64,000 bases of DNA, from positions 2,542,001-2,606,000 of the forward strand of contig CBDIDO010000003.1 in the NCBI GenBank assembly GCA_965277735.1. Direction: 5' to 3'. A program made the translations under genes and the position numbers. Position 1 is the first letter of the stretch. Each line of letters begins with the position of its first letter. The notes beneath the pieces were generated by a model. It was not told the origin of the DNA and did not search any database. It saw only the letters and a program-made list of their open reading frames with translations. The stretch is from RH-AL1 sp965277735 (GTDB lineage: Bacteria > Pseudomonadota > Alphaproteobacteria > Rhizobiales > Beijerinckiaceae). This document shows positions 25,676 to 34,413 of this stretch, one piece after another.

Positions 25676-26130
25676 CGGGCTTCGCGCCCTGCCCGACACT
25701 CGCCGCACAGACCTTCGACCTCGACGACCTTGCGCTCGACCACCATCCCCTCGCGCTCGGCCAGCGCCGCGACCTCGCGGTCGATGACGGCGCTCTCGAC
25801 CTCGACCGTGCGCCCGCATTTCGTGCAGGAGAAGACGATGCCGTGGTGGTCGTGATCGTGGCCGACATGGTCGCAGGCGACATAGGCCTGCCGGCTCTCG
25901 ATCTTCACGACGAAGCCATTGTCGACCAGGAAATCGAGCGTGCGATAGACGGTCGGCGGCGCGACGATGCGGCTCTGTGCCTCCGACAGCTTCTGGATGA
26001 TCGCATAGGCGCCGAGCGGCTGGTCGGCGTCGGCGAGGATCGCGGCAACGTCGCGGCGCAGCGCGGTCATCTGCAACCCGCGCCCCGCGCAGGCCGCTTC
26101 GACTTGCTCGATCCAGGCGTCTCCAGGCAT
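25672..26130 (-). CDS. zur: Fur family transcriptional regulator (Zur)
   Basis: A 152-residue Fur-family repressor. The N-terminal winged helix is MTALRRDVAAILADADQPLG followed by IVAPPTVYRTLDFLVDNGFV. The metal/dimerisation part has the His-rich DHVGHDHDHHGIVF and the structural zinc cysteines at C102/C105 (SCTKC) and C142/C145 (LCGEC). Position beside the zinc-type ABC transporter and its operator indicates Zur: with zinc it should repress znuABC. Start at ATG 26130. Confidence 0.9.
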   Translation of the reverse strand: MPGDAWIEQVEAACAGRGLQMTALRRDVAAILADADQPLGAYAIIQKLSEAQSRIVAPPTVYRTLDFLVDNGFVVKIESRQAYVACDHVGHDHDHHGIVFSCTKCGRTVEVESAVIDREVAALAEREGMVVERKVVEVEGLCGECRAGREAR

Positions 26131-26169
26131 GCTCGGGCTTAACGCGCGGTTGTCAGGGAGGCAACGCGT

Positions 26170-26603
26170 ATGCCGCCTGTTTTCGTCAAGCTCAATGTCG
26201 AGTGGAACGCCGAGCCCAACTCGCCGGAGCCGGTCGTCGAGGTCATGGGACGGGACGTCGAACTCCGCTTCTTCCTCAACGCCTTCATCTATCTGGCCGT
26301 CGAGGTGGGGGACGTCGGCTATCTCCTTTTCACGCAATGCAGTCTGATACCGGCTCGGGCACCAACGACGAAGGCTGGTATCGGGGTCAATGCCGCTACA
26401 CCGGCATCGCCCCAGCTTGGGGCGAGTTCTACGACGTGCGCTGCAAAGACCCACTTCGTGATCTCCCCGACGACTGGCACCGTCTGGCGGATGACACGGA
26501 TCAGGCGCGCCATTTCCTGTTCTATCTCCGGGACGAGACTTTCGAATGCCTGGCGATGGACTGGTCCTACCGGGTCAAGCCCGGACCATTCCCCAGCCCG
26601 TAG
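26170..26603 (+). pseudogene. Hypothetical protein gene, frame-disrupted
   Basis: Two overlapping reading frames together look like one protein. The first (from ATG 26170) gives MPPVFVKLNVEWNAEPNSPE, VVEVMGRDVELRFFLNAFIY and GDVGYLLFTQC. At about 26335-26365 protein-like sequence switches to another frame, TNDEGWYRGQCRYTGIAPAW, then GEFYDVRC, RLADDTDQARHFLFYLRDET and FECLAMDWSY, ending at TAG 26603. The net change is two bases forward (or one back). Both halves have coding character, so this is either a recent frameshift or a sequencing error. The family is unknown to me. Confidence 0.6.
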
Positions 26604-26624
26604 GGGGCTCGTCTGACCGACGCC

Positions 26625-28142
26625 TCACGCCGCCGGCATCGTCAGCTCGGCGCGCAGGCCGCCCCCCGGGCTGGAGTCGAGCCGGAACGTCCCGCCGTAC
26701 AATGTCGCCAGCTCGGTGACGATGGACAGGCCGAGGCCGGAGCCGGGCTTCGTCTCGTCGAGGCGCCGGCCGCGCTTCATCGCCGCCGCGCGGTCCTCCG
26801 GCGGCAGGCCGGGACCGTCGTCGTCGATCGTCACGCGGAAGAAGGCGCGTTCGGACTTCGCATCGCGGAACTCGGAGCCGATCGCGATGCGCACCTCGGC
26901 CCTGGCCCATTTCCCGGCATTGTCGACGAGGTTGCCGATCATCTCCTCGAGGTCCTGCCGTTCGCCGAGGAAACGCAGCCCCGCCCCGCCCTGCTCGCGG
27001 AAGGCGATGCCGCGCTCGCGGTAGATCTTGTCGAAGGTCCGCACCAAACCTTCCACCACGGGCAGCACATCGGTGGCGCTGCCGATCTTGCGGGCGGCGA
27101 CGGCGGCGCGGGCGCGGTCGAGATAATAGGCGACCTGGTCGCGCATCACGGTGGCCTGCTCGCCGACCTTGGTCGCGAGCGGGCCGGTCTCGGCCCCCGC
27201 CTCGTTCATGATGACGCTGAGCGGCGTCTTCAGCGCATGCGCGAGATTGCCGACCTGCGTGCGGGCGCGCTCGACGACGTCGCGATTGGCCTGGATCATC
27301 AAGTTGAGCTCGCCCGCCAGCGGCGCGAGATCGCGCGGGAAGACGCCTTCGATCTCGTCGTTCTCGCCGCGGCGGATCGCCGTCACGCCGTCCTGTAGCC
27401 GGCGCAGCGGACGCAGCCCGTAGCGCAGCTGCACCGCCGAGGAGGCGACGAGGACCATCGCGAGCACGCCGAAGCTGATGAGCAGCGACAGCTCGAACTG
27501 CGCCATCTGCGCCTCGATCTCGTCGGTCGTCGCCGCGACCTGGACGAGATAGATGCCGTCGTCGCCGGTATCGATGACGCGCTCGACCATGCGCAACGGC
27601 CGGTCGTCGGGGCCGGTGGCGTAGCCGCGGCGCGCGCCGCCCATGCCCGCCGGCACCCCGAGGTCGGCGAGCTTCGGCAGGTGCGAGGCGAAGAGCGAGC
27701 GCGAGGCGCGGATATCGGGGTTCGACCCGTCCTGCCGCGTGATCTGCCAGTACCAGCCCGACATCGGAAGCTCGAATTGCGGATCGGCGAGATGGCCGGT
27801 GTCGCTGCGGGCATCCTCGGCGTTCTTGTCGGGCGTTTTGGCGTCGCTGGTCTTGTCAGTCGCAAGATCGGCGACGAGCGCGCGCAGATAGACGCCGAGC
27901 CGCTCGTCGAAGGCGGCCTCCGTCGTCGATCGGTAGACGGCGGTGAGGATGATGCCGGCGATGAAGAGGATCGAGACGCTGAGCAGGCCGGCCGAGACGA
28001 ACAGCCGCGTGCCGATCGACCAGCGGCGCGGATCGCCCCACATGGCTTGGCGCCGGCCCGGCGCCGCCACCGCGGTGCCGTCGGACGCGACGGTTCGTTC
28101 GGATGCGGCGCGCCGGAACAGCCCCAGGCGCAGCGTCGCCAC
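26625..28142 (-). CDS. feuQ: Sensor histidine kinase, FeuQ-like
   Basis: A 505-residue inner-membrane kinase. Helix 1 is about residues 46-70, a periplasmic domain of about 145 residues follows, helix 2 is about 218-240, then a HAMP linker. The phosphoacceptor His302 is in NLAHALKTPLSV, the N box is NLVDNAGKW, and the G boxes are DDGPGLPPEDR and GSGLGLSIV. It begins at GTG two bases after the partner regulator ends. The pair resembles FeuPQ of Sinorhizobium, which governs cyclic glucan export; this identity rests mainly on the response regulator. Confidence 0.85.
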   Translation of the reverse strand: MATLRLGLFRRAASERTVASDGTAVAAPGRRQAMWGDPRRWSIGTRLFVSAGLLSVSILFIAGIILTAVYRSTTEAAFDERLGVYLRALVADLATDKTSDAKTPDKNAEDARSDTGHLADPQFELPMSGWYWQITRQDGSNPDIRASRSLFASHLPKLADLGVPAGMGGARRGYATGPDDRPLRMVERVIDTGDDGIYLVQVAATTDEIEAQMAQFELSLLISFGVLAMVLVASSAVQLRYGLRPLRRLQDGVTAIRRGENDEIEGVFPRDLAPLAGELNLMIQANRDVVERARTQVGNLAHALKTPLSVIMNEAGAETGPLATKVGEQATVMRDQVAYYLDRARAAVAARKIGSATDVLPVVEGLVRTFDKIYRERGIAFREQGGAGLRFLGERQDLEEMIGNLVDNAGKWARAEVRIAIGSEFRDAKSERAFFRVTIDDDGPGLPPEDRAAAMKRGRRLDETKPGSGLGLSIVTELATLYGGTFRLDSSPGGGLRAELTMPAA

Positions 28143-28144
28143 GC

Positions 28145-28879
28145 TCAGCCCTGCCGGCCGCTCGTGCGCGGCGGCTCGGCCGCCGGCGGCTCGCTGGCCT
28201 TCGTCTTGGCCTCGCCAACACCGTCGGCGGTGACGAGATATCCGAGCCCGCGCATGGTTTGGATGATGTCGACGCCGAGCTTGCGGCGCAGGCGTCCGAC
28301 GAAGACCTCGATCGTATTCGAATCGCGATCGAAGTCCTGGTCGTAGAGGTGATCGACGATCTCGCTACGCGAAACGACGCGGCCGGAGTGATGCATGAGG
28401 TAGGCGAGCAATCGATATTCGTGCGACGTCAGCTTCACATGGTTGCCATCGACCGAAACGCGGCTCGCCCGCGTGTCGAGCTGCACGGGGCCGCAGACGA
28501 GCTCGCTCGTCGCATGGCCCGTCGCGCGGCGCAGCAGGGCGCGGATGCGCGCCAGCACCTCTTCCATGTGGAAGGGCTTGGCGACGTAATCGTCGGCACC
28601 GGCGTCGAAGCCCTTGACCTTGTCGCTCCAGCGATCGCGCGCGGTGAGGATCAGGATCGGCATCGTACGGCCGGCCTTGCGCCACTCGCCGATGATCGTG
28701 ATCCCATCTTTCTTCGGCAGGCCGAGGTCGAGCACGACGGCGTCGTAGGGCTCCGTCTCGCCGAGGAACGCGCCCTCCTCGCCGTCCAAGGCATGGTCGA
28801 CCACGTAGCCGGCGTCGCTGAGCGCCCGGACAATCTGCCGGTTCAAGTCGACGTCGTCCTCGACGACGAGCAGGCGCAT
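28145..28879 (-). CDS. feuP: OmpR-family response regulator, FeuP-like
   Basis: A 244-residue two-domain regulator. The receiver has the acidic pair in VVEDDVDLNRQIV, the phosphorylated Asp51 in AVVLDLGLPKKDGI, and Lys in YVAKPFH. The winged-helix output domain reads LTSHEYRLLAYLMHHSGRVV, then YDQDFDRDSNTIEVFVGRLR and RGLGYLVT. These sequences strongly recall rhizobial FeuP. A 20-residue Pro/Glu-rich tail extends the C-terminus. Start ATG 28879, just after a small secreted-protein gene that may encode a FeuN-like modulator. Confidence 0.92.
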   Translation of the reverse strand: MRLLVVEDDVDLNRQIVRALSDAGYVVDHALDGEEGAFLGETEPYDAVVLDLGLPKKDGITIIGEWRKAGRTMPILILTARDRWSDKVKGFDAGADDYVAKPFHMEEVLARIRALLRRATGHATSELVCGPVQLDTRASRVSVDGNHVKLTSHEYRLLAYLMHHSGRVVSRSEIVDHLYDQDFDRDSNTIEVFVGRLRRKLGVDIIQTMRGLGYLVTADGVGEAKTKASEPPAAEPPRTSGRQG

Positions 28880-28887
28880 GATCTCTC

Positions 28888-29355
28888 CTAATGTCGATCG
28901 TTGCTGTCGAGCGCGCCGACGGCCTGGCCGCTCTGCGCGTTCATGTAGAGGCGCACGATGCGTCCGTCGCGACGGAGCACCGAGATCTCGTAGATGAACT
29001 CGTCCTGTTTCCACTTGCAGAGCTTGGCGCGCAACGCCTCCCCCTGCTGGCCGCCGGCGCGCAAGGCGCGGAACGGCTCCGCAAGGCGATGGGTGGTGAC
29101 GTTCTCGCGCGTCTGCGCCGCATTGAAACAGGTGCGTGCGCGCCAGCTGTCGCGGTGCGCGTCGTCGACGTGGGGCTTGGCCGCGTCATGCGGTGGGGCG
29201 GGCTTGACGACGGGCGCATCGACCTTGGCCGGCGCCGTCGCGGCCGGGATGACGTCGACCGGCACGACCGGGGGCGCCGGGCGTACGGGTTCCGCCGCCT
29301 GCGCCGACACGGCGAAGCGCAACAGGATAAAGAGCGCAACGACCGCGGCTTTCAT
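28888..29355 (-). CDS. Secreted PepSY-like protein, possible FeuN counterpart
   Basis: A 155-residue protein with a signal peptide (VVALFILLRFAVSAQA), a Pro/Ala-rich spacer of about 45 residues, and a C-terminal globular part of about 80 residues with two cysteines (RTCFNAAQTRENVTTHRLAE ... LCKWKQDEFIYEISVLRRDG) ending in a PepSY-like pattern, RIVRLYMNAQSG. It is eight bases upstream of the FeuP-like gene. In Sinorhizobium meliloti a small periplasmic protein, FeuN, encoded at this place restrains FeuQ. By position and secretion this could be its counterpart; homology is inference. Confidence 0.75.
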   Translation of the reverse strand: MKAAVVALFILLRFAVSAQAAEPVRPAPPVVPVDVIPAATAPAKVDAPVVKPAPPHDAAKPHVDDAHRDSWRARTCFNAAQTRENVTTHRLAEPFRALRAGGQQGEALRAKLCKWKQDEFIYEISVLRRDGRIVRLYMNAQSGQAVGALDSNDRH

Positions 29356-29442
29356 AGCACCAGCCTTCGTCCCCAGGGCCTGAATAGGCCATGAATGGCC
29401 AGTGTCGAATCACAAACGATGACGGCCGTGGGTTGAAGGGTC

Positions 29443-29952
29443 TCAATCGTCCCAGTCGACGATGTGATCGACGTAGTCGCGCAGCCGCACCGTGCGCTCG
29501 CTGCCGCGCGTGCGGCCGCGCACCGAGATCCCCGCCTCGTGCACGCTGTCCGGGTTGCCCGAGACCAGCGGATGCCAGTCCGCCAGCGGCTTGCCCTCGG
29601 CGACCAGCCGGTAGGCGCAGGTCGACGGCAGCCACGGTATTTCGCGCACCGACTGGGGCGTCAGCTTGATGCAATCGTCGACCTTGCTCTGCCGGGTCGG
29701 ATACGAGCTACAGCGGCAGGCGCCGCAGTCGAGCAGCTTGCAGGCGACGTCCGTCTTGAGGATCTGGCCGGTATACTCGTCCTCGAGCTTGACCAGGCAG
29801 CAGCGCGCGCATCCGTCGCACAGGCTCTCCCACTCCGGCTCGCTCATCTCCTCGAGCGACTTGACGCGCCAAAAAGGCTCCGCCGCCGAGCCATGTTTCG
29901 GCTGCGTTCGCGGTGCAGGACGTGTCGCGTTTCGAGACGGGCGAGGCGGCAT
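29443..29952 (-). CDS. YcgN family cysteine cluster protein
   Basis: A UPF0260/YcgN-type protein of about 169 residues. The family core is intact: EPFWRVKSLEEMSEPEWESL, CDGCARCCLVKL, VACKLLDCGACRCSSYPTRQ, CIKLTPQSVREIPWLPSTCA and YRLVAEGKPLADWHPLVSGN. The cluster of eight or more cysteines suggests a zinc or iron-sulfur site, but the biochemical role is unknown. The start at ATG 29952 is chosen because family members begin shortly before the PFW motif; the Met in LEEMSEP is too late. Confidence 0.85.
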   Translation of the reverse strand: MPPRPSRNATRPAPRTQPKHGSAAEPFWRVKSLEEMSEPEWESLCDGCARCCLVKLEDEYTGQILKTDVACKLLDCGACRCSSYPTRQSKVDDCIKLTPQSVREIPWLPSTCAYRLVAEGKPLADWHPLVSGNPDSVHEAGISVRGRTRGSERTVRLRDYVDHIVDWDD

Positions 29953-30061
29953 ACAGCTTGCGGACAATCGAGGGGATTTCGACGAGAAGGCGGCTTGCGC
30001 TTGGCCGGCCGCTCCGTCAAGACGGAGAAAAATCGGTCGTGCGTTTCGTCGAGCCTGAGCC

Positions 30062-32383
30062 GTGCTGAGCCAGATTTTCTCCGACCTCCGTAGACTGATG
30101 GCGCGCGCAGACGCCCTGCTCGAGCGCGTCGGCAACCATAGCTTCGTCCAGCGCGTCTCGCGAAAGTTGCTCGCCGCCGACGCCTGGCTCGATTCGACGC
30201 TGTTCGATTCCGGTCGCGGCACCCGCGAGACCTACGAGCGCTTCACCCTGTTCATGGACCGCTTCCACGTCGCGGGCTGGAAGCGGCTCGGCGTCGAGGC
30301 GGCCTGCGAGGGCTTCCTGGTCGCGATTCTCGGCGGCATGGTCCTGCTGGCGCTCGCGGTTCCCGCCTTCGACCTCGTCTCCGACGACTACCTGAAGAAG
30401 GAAGACCTCGCGGTCACCTTCCTCGACCGCTATGGCCAGGAGGTCGGCCGTCGCGGCATCCGCCACGACGACGCCGTGCCATTCGACGAATTGCCGCCAA
30501 ACCTCATCCACGCGCTCATCTCAACCGAGGATCGTCGCTTCTTCGACCATTTCGGCATCGACATCATCGGCACCATGCGCGCGATCATGGTCGATACGCG
30601 CGGCACCGGGAACGTCCAGGGCGGCTCGTCGCTGACGCAGCAGCTCGCCAAGAACCTGTTCCTGTCGAACGAGCGCACGCTGAACCGCAAGGTCAACGAG
30701 GCTTTCCTCGCGCTCTGGCTCGAGTGGCATTTGTCGAAGCGCCAGATCCTCTCGCTCTATCTCGATCGCGCCTATCTCGGCGGCGGCACCTTCGGCGTCC
30801 AGGCGGCGTCCCAGTACTATTTCGGCAAGTCGGTGCGCGACCTATCGCTGCCCGAAGCGGCGATGATCGCAGGCCTCTTCAAGGCGCCGTCGAAATATGC
30901 GCCGACGGTGAACCTGCCGGCCGCCCGCGCCCGCGCCAACGACGTGCTCAACAACATGGTCGAGGCCGGCTACCTGACCGCGGGCCAGATCTATGCCGCG
31001 CAGCGCAACCCGGCGACGCCGATCGACCACGGCACGCAGGAGACGACGGCCGACTGGTACCTCGACTACGCCTACGGCGAGGTCAAGGCGATGGCGGACG
31101 CCGGCAAGTTCGGCAACGAGCGGGTGCTCAACGTCCGCCTCGCGCTCGATCCGGCCATCCAGCAGCACATCGAGCAGACGATCGAGGACCAGCTGCGCGA
31201 GAACGGTCCCTACTTCCATGTCAAGCAGAGCGCCTCGGTCCTGCTCGAGCCGAACGGCGCGCTTCGCGCGATGGTCGGCGGCCGCGACTACGGCGCCAGC
31301 CAGTTCAACCGCGCGACCGACGCGATCCGCCAGCCGGGCTCGTCCTTCAAGCCGTACCTCTACCTCACCGCGCTGGCGACCGGCCGGTTCAAGCCGAGCA
31401 CGCTGATCTCCGCTGCCGGCCTGTGCCTCGGCAAGGATTATTGCCCGCACAATTACGACGACGAGCGCGCCGGCAAGCTGCCACTCATCTCGGCCTTGGC
31501 GATGTCGCTGAACACCGCCGCGATCCGGCTGTCGATCGAGATCGGCGAGGGTCACGCGCCGGCGAATTCCAACTGGCTGATGGCGAAGGCGGGCCGCGCG
31601 ATGCTCGTGAAGACCGCGCGCTCGATGGGGCTCACCACGCCGCTGCCGGACACCGTGTCGCTGCCGCTCGGCGCCGCCGGCGTGAAGATGATCGAGCACG
31701 CGAGCGCCTACGCGACCTTCGCCAACGGCGGCAAGCGCGTGCCGCCCTACGCGACGGTCTCGGTCACCAACGGACGCGGCGATCTCATTTACGATCACGA
31801 CCGCGACGAGCCGAAGCCCGTGCAGATCTTCGATCCCGACGTGATCAACGAGATGAACACGATGCTGCGGCAGGTCGTGCTCGGCGGCACCGGCCGCGCC
31901 GCGGATATTCCCGGGCTGCCCGTCTCGGGAAAGACCGGCACCACGAACGGCTATCACGACGCCTGGTTCATGGGCTTCACCGGCAATTTCGTCTGCGCCG
32001 TCTGGTACGGCAACGACGATTACACGCCAATGCGCGACAAGACGACGGGCGGCTCGATCCCCGCCCGGACGTGGCACGACATCATGACCTTCGCGCAGGA
32101 GAACGTGGAGCCGAAGCCGGTTCCGGGCCTGCCCGCCCCGACGGCCCAGGCCGTGGCCTCGGCCGCCGCCCCCGCCAGTCCGGCCGATGCCGCGCAGATG
32201 GGCCGCGCGCCGCGTCCCGCGACGCTCTCGAAGGCCTCCGTCGTGGCGCTCGGCACGATCGCCTCGACGATGCAGGTGGCCCAGCTCGGCCATGTCACGA
32301 CGCGGATCGACGAGATGGGCAGCCCAAAGATCGGCGCGATGGATACCGTGCATCGGCCCGAGCGCGCCGCGGCGATGCGTTGA
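30062..32383 (+). CDS. Penicillin-binding protein 1A family (class A PBP)
   Basis: A 773-residue bifunctional peptidoglycan synthase. After about 80 residues and one membrane helix (GFLVAILGGMVLLALAVPAF), the glycosyltransferase domain shows ISTEDRRFFDHFGID, GGSSLTQQLAKNLFL and LYLDRAYLGGGTFGVQAASQ. The transpeptidase has the active Ser in QPGSSFKPYLYL, SLNTAAI (SxN), and the SGKTGTTNGYHDAW KTG box. The start is a GTG at 30062; a Met at residue 13 is an alternative. It is divergent from ycgN. Confidence 0.93.
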   Translation: MLSQIFSDLRRLMARADALLERVGNHSFVQRVSRKLLAADAWLDSTLFDSGRGTRETYERFTLFMDRFHVAGWKRLGVEAACEGFLVAILGGMVLLALAVPAFDLVSDDYLKKEDLAVTFLDRYGQEVGRRGIRHDDAVPFDELPPNLIHALISTEDRRFFDHFGIDIIGTMRAIMVDTRGTGNVQGGSSLTQQLAKNLFLSNERTLNRKVNEAFLALWLEWHLSKRQILSLYLDRAYLGGGTFGVQAASQYYFGKSVRDLSLPEAAMIAGLFKAPSKYAPTVNLPAARARANDVLNNMVEAGYLTAGQIYAAQRNPATPIDHGTQETTADWYLDYAYGEVKAMADAGKFGNERVLNVRLALDPAIQQHIEQTIEDQLRENGPYFHVKQSASVLLEPNGALRAMVGGRDYGASQFNRATDAIRQPGSSFKPYLYLTALATGRFKPSTLISAAGLCLGKDYCPHNYDDERAGKLPLISALAMSLNTAAIRLSIEIGEGHAPANSNWLMAKAGRAMLVKTARSMGLTTPLPDTVSLPLGAAGVKMIEHASAYATFANGGKRVPPYATVSVTNGRGDLIYDHDRDEPKPVQIFDPDVINEMNTMLRQVVLGGTGRAADIPGLPVSGKTGTTNGYHDAWFMGFTGNFVCAVWYGNDDYTPMRDKTTGGSIPARTWHDIMTFAQENVEPKPVPGLPAPTAQAVASAAAPASPADAAQMGRAPRPATLSKASVVALGTIASTMQVAQLGHVTTRIDEMGSPKIGAMDTVHRPERAAAMR

Positions 32384-32416
32384 GCCGCGCGGCGCCCCCG
32401 AGCCGGGTCGGCTGAC

Positions 32417-32989
32417 ATGTTCGCGCTCGTCAAGATCGTCGCCGCCGTGCTCGCCGGCGTGTTCCTCGGCCTCGTCATCACGATCCACACGCTCGACACC
32501 GGCGCGCACACGGTCGTCGCGGGGCCCTGGCAGGGCGCGCCGCGCAACGGGACCTTCGACGTCGATCCCTACACACTCGCCTCGGACGAGCGATCCGGCG
32601 CGCTGCCGCTCGGCGTCGCCGAAGGCCTCAGTTTCGTCGCGCGCACCGACAGCGACGGGCGCGCCTTCACGCCGAGCTGCGACTACATCGTCAAGGGCAC
32701 GATGCCGCAGGCGCGCTTCTGGACCTTGAGCCTGCTCGATACCGCCGGCTTTCCGGTGGCCGATCCCGCCGGGCGCTACGGCTTCACCTCGGCCGAGATC
32801 CTGCGCCAGACCGATACTCCCGTCGCCATCACGATCTCGCCCGAGGCGCGCAGCGGCAATTGGCTGCCGACCGGCCACGCGGGCAGCTACCTGCTCTTGC
32901 TGCGCCTCTACGATTCCGGCCTCAGCACCACGGGCACCGTGTTCGAGTCGGCTGATATGCCGAGCATCGCGAAAGCCGGCTGTTCGTGA
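32417..32989 (+). CDS. DUF1214 domain-containing protein
   Basis: A 190-residue protein with one N-terminal membrane helix (VKIVAAVLAGVFLGLVITIH), then the DUF1214 domain: DVDPYTLASDERSGALPLGV, AEGLSFVARTDSDGRAF, RFWTLSLLDTAGFPVADPAG, RYGFTSAEIL and GSYLLLLRLYDSGL. The domain commonly occurs next to, or fused with, DUF1254, and here the DUF1254 gene follows with a four-base overlap. No reaction has been firmly assigned to these proteins. Confidence 0.88.
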   Translation: MFALVKIVAAVLAGVFLGLVITIHTLDTGAHTVVAGPWQGAPRNGTFDVDPYTLASDERSGALPLGVAEGLSFVARTDSDGRAFTPSCDYIVKGTMPQARFWTLSLLDTAGFPVADPAGRYGFTSAEILRQTDTPVAITISPEARSGNWLPTGHAGSYLLLLRLYDSGLSTTGTVFESADMPSIAKAGCS

Positions 32990-33600
32990 CGCCGGTGCTC
33001 GATCCGCGCTGGCGGCGCGAAGCGCGCGTGCTCGAGATCGTGGCCGGTGTCGCGATCGTCGGCCTGGTGGCGGCGCTGACGCATTTCGCGGCGATCCTGC
33101 TGATCCCGCATGTCGCGACCGAGGACGCCTACGACGTCCTCGCCGCGCGCAGCGGCGTCAACAAGCTGATCGTCCTGCCGTCGAGCCGGCCCGGCGACAG
33201 GCTGGTGCCATACCGCGATCCCGCGACGATCCAGGGCATCTGCTTCTTCGATGTCGGCAAGGCGCCGATCCGCGTGCGCACGCACACCGAGGACGGCCAG
33301 CTTCTGACCCTGTCGTTCCGTACGCCGCAGGGTCGGGTCTTCTACTCGATGACCGACCGCGCCGCCTTGAAGGACGTCATCGACATCCGGCTGGTCACGA
33401 CGGCGCAGCTCGCCGCGATCGAGGACGCGGAAACGGATGCCGAGCAGGGTCTGCCATCGGAATTGAGATTGAAGGTGCCCGCGCGGCGCGGGCTCCTCGT
33501 GGCGACGGCGCTGGTCGCGCGACCAAGCGATCGTCAGGACGCCGAGGCGCGGATCAAGGCGATCACCTGTGCGCCGGAGCCCTTGCCCCCGCGCTCGTGA
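32986..33600 (+). CDS. DUF1254 domain-containing protein
   Basis: A 204-residue membrane-anchored protein starting at GTG 32986 (overlaps the preceding stop). One helix (EIVAGVAIVGLVAALTHFAA) precedes a soluble part typical of the short DUF1254 form: RSGVNKLIVLPSSRPGDRLV, YRDPATIQGICFFDVGKAPI, RVFYSMTDRAALKDVIDIRL. With the DUF1214 partner it probably forms one functional unit in the envelope, role unknown. Confidence 0.85.
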   Translation: MTPVLDPRWRREARVLEIVAGVAIVGLVAALTHFAAILLIPHVATEDAYDVLAARSGVNKLIVLPSSRPGDRLVPYRDPATIQGICFFDVGKAPIRVRTHTEDGQLLTLSFRTPQGRVFYSMTDRAALKDVIDIRLVTTAQLAAIEDAETDAEQGLPSELRLKVPARRGLLVATALVARPSDRQDAEARIKAITCAPEPLPPRS

Positions 33601-33612
33601 CCGCAGAAGAAA

Positions 33613-33822
33613 TCAGGCGAGCTTGCGCAGCTTGCGGGCCGGCGCGGCCGACTTGGCTTTGGCGCGGCTCTGGATTGCGGGCGCCGCCGCGAGCTTGGCG
33701 ACGTCCTCGTCGCTCATGCGATAGTAACGCACACCGGTGAAGAAGAGGATCTCGGCGCTGCCGCCGTCGGGCTGCCCCGTCGCGATCTTCCGCGACAGCG
33801 GCAAAGCAATGACCTTACCCAT
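33613..33822 (-). CDS. Small conserved hypothetical protein
   Basis: A 69-residue protein (MGKVIALPLSRKIATGQPDG). The segment GSAEILFFTGVRYYRMSDED is like a short protein family seen widely in Hyphomicrobiales, followed by a basic Ala/Lys-rich tail (SRAKAKSAAPARKLRKLA) that may bind nucleic acid. No membrane segment or cysteine is present. Function unknown. Confidence 0.65.
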   Translation of the reverse strand: MGKVIALPLSRKIATGQPDGGSAEILFFTGVRYYRMSDEDVAKLAAAPAIQSRAKAKSAAPARKLRKLA

Positions 33823-33953
33823 ACGACGGCTCCGGATCGTTTGTGGGCCAACTGGAGCCCGCGACCCATTGTTGTCTTCCTATGAGTTAACGCTTCCTCA
33901 CCAAGCTGGTGAGGATTGCATCTTGTTGCAGAAATGCATCTTCTGCGTGCTGC

Positions 33954-34289
33954 TCAGGCGAGATCGAGCAGGGCGCGCCCGTCGCGATCGTCGATGTCGA
34001 CGATCCAGATGTCGGAATCGAACTTGATCTCTCGGGCCAGGCGCGCTTCCGCGTCGACGGGATCGATCCACTCGTCCTTGTGCAGGCGCATGAACGCCCG
34101 CTCGCCCTCCCGATCGACCTCGGTCTGCGGCGCCGGGCCGTAGAGCGCGACGCGTCCGTCGAGGCAATCGAGCTTGACGTAGACTGCGCCCGCCTCCGGC
34201 GCGCCGCGACGGCGCCGCACGGCGGCGATGCCTTCGATGTCGCACCGGCGCAGATAGGCCGACACCCAGAAATCAGCCCTAAGCCGCAT
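33954..34289 (-). CDS. DUF1491 family protein
   Basis: A 111-residue protein beginning MRLRADFWVSAYLRRCDIEG at ATG 34289, the usual start of the DUF1491 family. It continues AVRRRRGAPEAGAVYVKLDC, LDGRVALYGPAPQT and ARLAREIKFDSDIWIVDIDD. The family is small, cytosolic and confined mainly to alphaproteobacteria, with no known function. An in-frame ATG at 34346 would add non-conserved residues. Confidence 0.85.
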   Translation of the reverse strand: MRLRADFWVSAYLRRCDIEGIAAVRRRRGAPEAGAVYVKLDCLDGRVALYGPAPQTEVDREGERAFMRLHKDEWIDPVDAEARLAREIKFDSDIWIVDIDDRDGRALLDLA

Positions 34290-34413
34290 GCACTCGATCC
34301 AACCTCCAGCATAACCGCTTTGCTCTTGCGTCCATATCGGAGACATAGTCTCGAAGTTACCAAAGACTTTAGGCTAAGATCGCTGCTCCATGGCGATCGC
34401 GGCAGGAGGAACC

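Noticed and set aside
30842..32878. 678-codon open frame on the minus strand opposite PBP1A
   Set aside because: High G+C makes long antisense frames common. The plus strand carries all PBP1A catalytic motifs, and the antisense translation is Arg/Gly/Ala/Asp-rich with no domain.
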